This document shows positions 60,101-64,000 of a DNA stretch of 64,000 nt, in pieces. Position 1 is the stretch's first letter. Every line of letters starts with the position of its first letter. Made by a program: the position numbers and the translations under genes. The notes beneath the pieces are model-generated. The model was not told the origin of the DNA and did no database searches. It saw only the letters and a list, made by a program, of their open reading frames with translations. This DNA is from Begonia masoniana (taxonomy: Eukaryota; Streptophyta; Magnoliopsida; Cucurbitales; Begoniaceae), in contig CM039502.1 in NCBI GenBank assembly GCA_022432975.1, positions 29,631,133-29,695,132 on the forward strand, written 5' to 3'.

Positions 60101-61127
60101 ACGATTTCTGACATATGGTGTAGGCCAATCGACCACAGTAAGTCACGAGAACTTATTTTGTGCGCGTTGAACTTCTAGCTCCATCCACGAGCATCGTTTA
60201 CCTAAGGCAAATTCACAATATTTGTCGTTAAAATGCGTTTGAACCATTAACGTCCATATTAACGAAATCCTTATTTCTAAAATTTTAACTTAACTAATCG
60301 AGGCATTTTTTTACAAACAATTAACGCTCGATACCTCGAAACCACCATCAACGAGTTTTTCCAAAAACCCGAAAATTTATCAACTCCTAACATTTGTCCT
60401 AAATCGATTAAATTCGTCCAATAACGCTCAATACATCCTTTATATCCACGAACACGGTAAACCTATAAATTTAAAACCCTAAATCACATTTTTCGCAAAA
60501 CCCTAATCGTTTAAACTCCGTAATAATCAAAATAAACCTTCCTAAAACCTTAAAATCGTACCTAGGGTCGGGATTGGAGAAGAAAACGTGAAGAACGGAG
60601 GTTGATCGGAGAGGAAACGCCGTTGGAAGGGAGAACGCCGTGAGGGAGAAAAGAGAAATCGCAGAAGGAGAGAGGGAGAAACACAAAAGCTGTGAAGTGG
60701 TGGAGGAAGAAGAAGGAAATTGTGATTTTAATAAAATTGTCCTGGCAAATTACCTTCTTGCCCTTCTTTTGATTTTCTATTCATTTCGTCCTTTTTTCGT
60801 TATTTAGCTAACGATTCGGTTTTCTCCAAAATTTCTTATTTCGCCAATACATCTAACTTATTATTAGGGTTCCATTAAAACTGTCCGTTCACAAATCGGA
60901 TTTTGTTTACTATTTTTACCACAACGTCCTTTTAAATTACGAGAAACGTAATTTCCATAAAATTAGCGTTAAACTCTTAAAATTCTCAAAATTTTCTTAA
61001 AATCTATAATAATTATTAGGATCGTAATAATGCTTTTTTTTTTCACGAAACCGACTTAATTCGACATAATTACAAAAAAACCATTATTCACGTATATTAC
61101 AAAAATTCCGTAAATCTAGGTGTTACA
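57140..61127 (-). mobile_element. Family-4 solo LTR, minus strand, with 27-bp array
   Basis: 3988 bp, TGTAACGACCC...GGTGTTACA, perfect target duplication CTATC (57135-57139 and 61128-61132). It is inserted in a relative of itself: minus-strand text CCCTATCTATCTGTCGAG matches the flank CCCTCTCTATCTGGTGAG. The leader layout is recognisable on the minus strand: GATTGGCCTACACCA near 60125, TTACTGAG near 59605 and GGTGTAG acceptor near 59573, followed by GDFEQGEDDFLHRT. The donor is damaged (ATAAGT for GTAAGT, near 60160). First-exon purine/pyrimidine block at 60560-60700. Nothing gene-like at 59200-61127. Confidence 0.85.
57345..59188. repeat. 27-bp tandem array, about 68 copies
   Basis: Unit CCTAACACATCC followed by CCCGGTGAACAGTAA. 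Three common variants differ in the middle: CCACCGGTG, CCCCCGGTG, CCCCCTGTG. Two units near 57486 and 57757 are altered to ACTCACAAA(A)(C/T)ACATCC. The left fifth is more divergent than the rest. Because 27 is a multiple of 3, frames of over 450 codons stay open on both strands. They are not genes. Confidence 0.96.
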
Positions 61128-61326
61128 CTATCTGGTGAGTCAACCCCCGGTAACACCTCTCGCTATGAAACTAAATGGTGAAAATATAGAACTCATTTTA
61201 GGGTGTTTGATGTCTGGATAGTGTAGATATTTAAATCGATGAAATGGAAGATGATTTTTGACGTTTAATGTTTCTGGAAATTCTGGGTGAATGGCGTGTA
61301 GGTACAGGGAAAAATAATGTGAATGC

Positions 61327-61388
61327 AGCTCTCTGGACAAAATCCAGAGAGCTAGCCGATCGATCGCCAGCAAGGGGCTATCGATCGG
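61327..61388. other. Two adjacent perfect hairpins
   Basis: Hairpin 1: AGCTCTCTGGA (61327-61337), loop CAAAA, TCCAGAGAGCT (61343-61353). Hairpin 2: CCGATCGAT (61356-61364), 15-nt loop, ATCGATCGG (61380-61388). No T tract follows. Lies in the family-4 LTR upstream of the 54-bp array. Confidence 0.8.
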
Positions 61389-61522
61389 GTATTGCATGGT
61401 TTAGAGTCAGAATTTTATAAGTCTTGATGTTGTCCAAGGTCGTTGCCCAAGTTTCGTGGACAATCGCCCGTGGACGAATAGGGTCTAAGTAGCCTGTGGA
61501 AAAGTAAGTAACGTGGATGAAT

Positions 61523-63177
61523 GTGGACGATAAATTTTAGTTAAGTATTCTGTAAGAAAGTCATCGTCCAAAGTCTGTGGACGATAAATTTTAGTTAAGT
61601 ATTCTGTAAGAAAGTCATCGTCCAAAGTCTGTGGACGATAAATTTTAGTTAAGTATTCTGTAAGAAAATCATCGTCCAAAGTCTGTGGAGATAAATTTTA
61701 GTTAAGTATTCTGTAAGAAAGTCATCGTCCAAAGTCTGTGGACGATAAATTTTAGTTAAGTATTCTGTAAGAAAGTCATCGTCCAAAGTCTGTGGACGAT
61801 AAATTTTAGTTAAGTATTCTGTAAGAAAATCATCGTCCAAAGTCTGTGGACGATAAATTTTAGTTAAGTATTCTGTAAGAAAGTCATCGTCCAAAGTCTG
61901 TGGACGATAAATTTTAGTTAAGTATTCTGTAAGAAAGTCATCGTCCAAAGTCTGTGGACGATAAATTTTAGTTAAGTATTCTGTAAGAAAGTCATCGTCC
62001 AAAGTCTGTGGACGATAAATTTTAGTTAAGTATTCTGTAAGAAAGTCATCGTCCAAAGTCTGTGGACGATAAATTTTAGTTAAGTATTCTGTAAGAAAGT
62101 CATCGTCCAAAGTCTGTGGACGATAAATTTTAGTTAAGTATTCTGTAAGAAAGTCATCGTCCAAAGTCTGTGGACGATAAATTTTAGTTAAGTATTCTGT
62201 AAGAAAGTCATCGTCCAAAGTCTGTGGACGATAAATTTTAGTTAAGTATTCTGTAAGAAAGTCATCGTCCAAAGTCTGTGGACGATAAATTTTAGTTAAG
62301 TATTCTGTAAGAAAGTCATCGTCCAAAGTCTGTGGACGATAAATTTTAGTTAAGTATTCTGTAAGAAAGTCATCGTCCAAAGTCTGTGGACGATAAATTT
62401 TAGTTAAGTATTCTGTAAGAAAGTCATCGTCCAAAGTCTGTGGACGATAAATTTTAGTTAAGTATTCTGTAAGAAAGTCATCGTCCAAAGTCTGTGGACG
62501 ATAAATTTTAGTTAAGTATTCTGTAAGAAAGTCATCGTCCAAAGTCTGTGGACGATAAATTTTAGTTAAGTATTCTGTAAGAAAGTCATCGTCCAAAGTC
62601 TGTGGACGATAAATTTTAGTTAAGTATTCTGTAAGAAAGTCATCGTCCAAAGTCTGTGGACGATAAATTTTAGTTAAGTATTCTGTAAGAAAGTCATCGT
62701 CCAAAGTCTGTGGACGATAAATTTTAGTTAAGTATTCTGTAAGAAAGTCATCGTCCAAAGTCTGTGGACGATAAATTTTAGTTAAGTATTCTGTAAGAAA
62801 GTCATCGTCCAAAGTCTGTGGACGATAAATTTTAGTTAAGTATTCTGTAAGAAAGTCATCGTCCAAAGTCTGTGGACGATAAATTTTAGTTAAGTATTCT
62901 GTAAGAAAGTCATCGTCCAAAGTCTGTGGACGATAAATTTTAGTTAAGTATTCTGTAAGAAAGTCATCGTCCAAAGTCTGTGGACGATAAATTTTAGTTA
63001 AGTATTCTGTAAGAAAGTCATCGTCCAAAGTCTGTGGACGATAAATTTTAGTTAAGTATTCTGTAAGAAAGTCATCGTCCAAAGTCTGTGGACGATAAAT
63101 TTTAGTTAAGTATTCTGTAAGAAAATCATCGTCCAAAGTCTGTGGACGATAAATTTTAGTTAAGTATTCTGTAAGAC
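61523..63177. repeat. 54-bp tandem array, about 31 copies, each with a hairpin
   Basis: Unit has GATAAATTTTAGTTAAGTAT, TCTGTAAGAAAGTC and ATCGTCCAAAGTCTGTGGACGAT. In the last part ATCGTCCA and TGGACGAT are perfect inverted repeats around a 7-nt loop. One unit (near 61689) has lost a C and is 53 bp. A few have AAAATC for AAAGTC. Beyond 63180 GTCGTCCAC words recur in degenerate form to about 63380. Long open frames across it are artefacts. Confidence 0.95.
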
Positions 63178-63624
63178 AAAGTCTGTAGTCGTCCACATTG
63201 CCTACAGTTTTCAGTCGTCCACACTGACTACTGTTTTCATTCGTCCACACTGCCTACAGTTTTTGTCGTCCACGCCTCCTAAGGTTTTTGTCGTCAAACC
63301 CGATAGAGAGAAATATCCTCCTCCACTGTTTAAATTGATGAAACCGAAGAGATATTTCCTTCTGTTCTCGTCGTCCAAACCCGATAGAGAGAACATCCTC
63401 CTCCACTGCTTAAATGATGAAACCTGAGAAGAACTAAGTGATTAGTTATTCCGAGAGAAATTAAGTGATAGAACCTGAGAGGAAATTTTCACACATGAAT
63501 AGTCTTCTGCTGAACGAGGTTGAGCACCCTTATGCATGCATGATCAAAATACGAATAAAAGCTAAAAATTTCATGGGATTTTTAGGAATAGTACAATGGT
63601 TTAATTAAGGTTCGTTACACGAAC

Positions 63625-64000
63625 GACCATCGAAGCTCCTCTGATCTCCCCAGTTTCTTTCTATTTCGCTACCTAAGGTAGTCATCTACTAAAGTTAACG
63701 AGTTTGGACAAGTTAAACGTTAGTTTTCTTGAAGTTTTAGGGTTAATGTTTGATCGTGCATGATGTAGATCCGTGGATCGCTGAGGACTTACGATCAAAG
63801 CTGCAACTCACGGACAACAGGTAAGTTCATATGCGTAGGGTGGCCCTTAAGGCCCTACATCATGGAGATACTAGGTTAAAAATGTCGTCGGGTTATCGTT
63901 GGGTAGTTAGGTTGATGATTCGACCATAAATAAGTTTATTGCCATGCTCAATGTATGGTTTAGATGTCTTGTTATTCATATGTATTTCGAACTGTTTTAT
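63625..64000 (+). mobile_element. Outermost family-3 LTR, right piece, cut by window edge
   Basis: Continues the first exon from 41657 (CATCGAAGCTCCTCTGATCTCC), with a donor CTAAG/GTAGTC at 63678, acceptor GATGTAG at 63768 (or an alternative), exon 2 to 63820, donor ACAG/GTAAGTT at 63821, then GGCCCTTAAGGCC and CTACATCA at 63842-63861. The intron continues past the window. Confidence 0.78.

Larger units (their letters stand above)
41658..63619 (+). mobile_element. Family-4 solo LTR, split by two insertions
   Basis: Pieces 41658-41919, 56299-57139 and 61128-63619. Starts TGTAACAACCAG, ends GGTTCGTTACA. Target duplication CGAAT (41653-41657) against CGAAC (63620-63624), one mismatch. Joined length about 3.6 kb. 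Candidate intron 1 56457-56694 (donor TCTAG/GTAAAC, acceptor GCTTAG/GTGAAC), exon 2 56695-56739, intron-2 donor ACAG/GTAAGTT at 56740, and GGCCGATTTGGCC with CTACATCA just after. The 3' part carries the 54-bp array. The matching acceptor is not clear in this copy. No internal coding region of its own. Confidence 0.82.

Noticed and set aside
61649..63250. 533-codon frame of 18-residue repeats
   Set aside because: Product of the 54-bp array. The frame breaks where one unit is 53 bp.

Overview
This window is nuclear DNA of a flowering plant, made almost entirely of nested transposable elements. I see no host protein gene, no tRNA gene and no functional rRNA gene. The plant assignment rests on chromovirus-type Ty3/gypsy elements primed by initiator-Met tRNA, a SIRE-type Ty1/copia end with an envelope-like ORF relic, a Tnt1-like copia relic, hAT-type non-autonomous elements and a Cassandra TRIM carrying a 5S rRNA-derived segment. 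A dicot, perhaps a cucurbit, is a guess.

Layout. 1-4143: 5' part of a minus-strand Ty3 element (A, family 1). 4246 to about 30990: 3' end of a SIRE-like copia element whose LTR is split by a minus-strand solo LTR (6902-8828), by full-length Ty3 element B (9007-29445, plus strand, family 1), which carries full-length element C (16584-26819, minus strand, family 2) inside its 3' LTR, and by a hAT-like element (29648-30634). 30991-32757: unclassified. 32767-40330: Tnt1-like copia relic, split by a second hAT-like element and a family-3 solo LTR (35363-39632). 40731-41310: fold-back repeat. 41311-64000: a family-3 LTR holding a family-4 solo LTR (41658-63619), which holds full-length element D (41920-56298, minus strand, family 3) and a minus-strand family-4 LTR (57140-61127). 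D's 3' LTR holds a family-2 solo LTR (43880-45925), and D's integrase holds a four-LTR Cassandra array (47469-49194). Most insertions are proven by matching 5-bp (or 8-bp) target-site duplications.

The gag-pol genes of A, B, C and D share a plan: gag with CCHC knuckle, protease, reverse transcriptase, RNase H, integrase and a C-terminal chromodomain-like segment, as in the Tekay/Del chromovirus clade. All are broken by stops and frameshifts. The LTRs are very long (2.0-4.0 kb). They carry a TATA-like box 65-150 bp from the 5' end, so nearly the whole LTR should be transcribed, and each family carries its own tandem repeat (periods 21, 27, 37, 54, 60, 61 and 89 bp) in the 3' half.

The most novel pattern is that LTRs of at least four families, unalike in sequence, repeat one arrangement: pyrimidine-rich first exon, 5' splice site, short second exon of about 45-54 nt, a CAG/GTAAGT-type 5' splice site, a GGCC(CTTAA)GGCC-CTACATCA motif, an intron of about 510-640 bp with a TTACTAAG-like branch site, and a GATGTAG 3' splice site. 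In three families exactly 47 nt then follow up to a stop codon, encoding a short acidic tail. This could be a spliced LTR leader with an undescribed small ORF. No ATG start is visible, so the coding claim is an inference.
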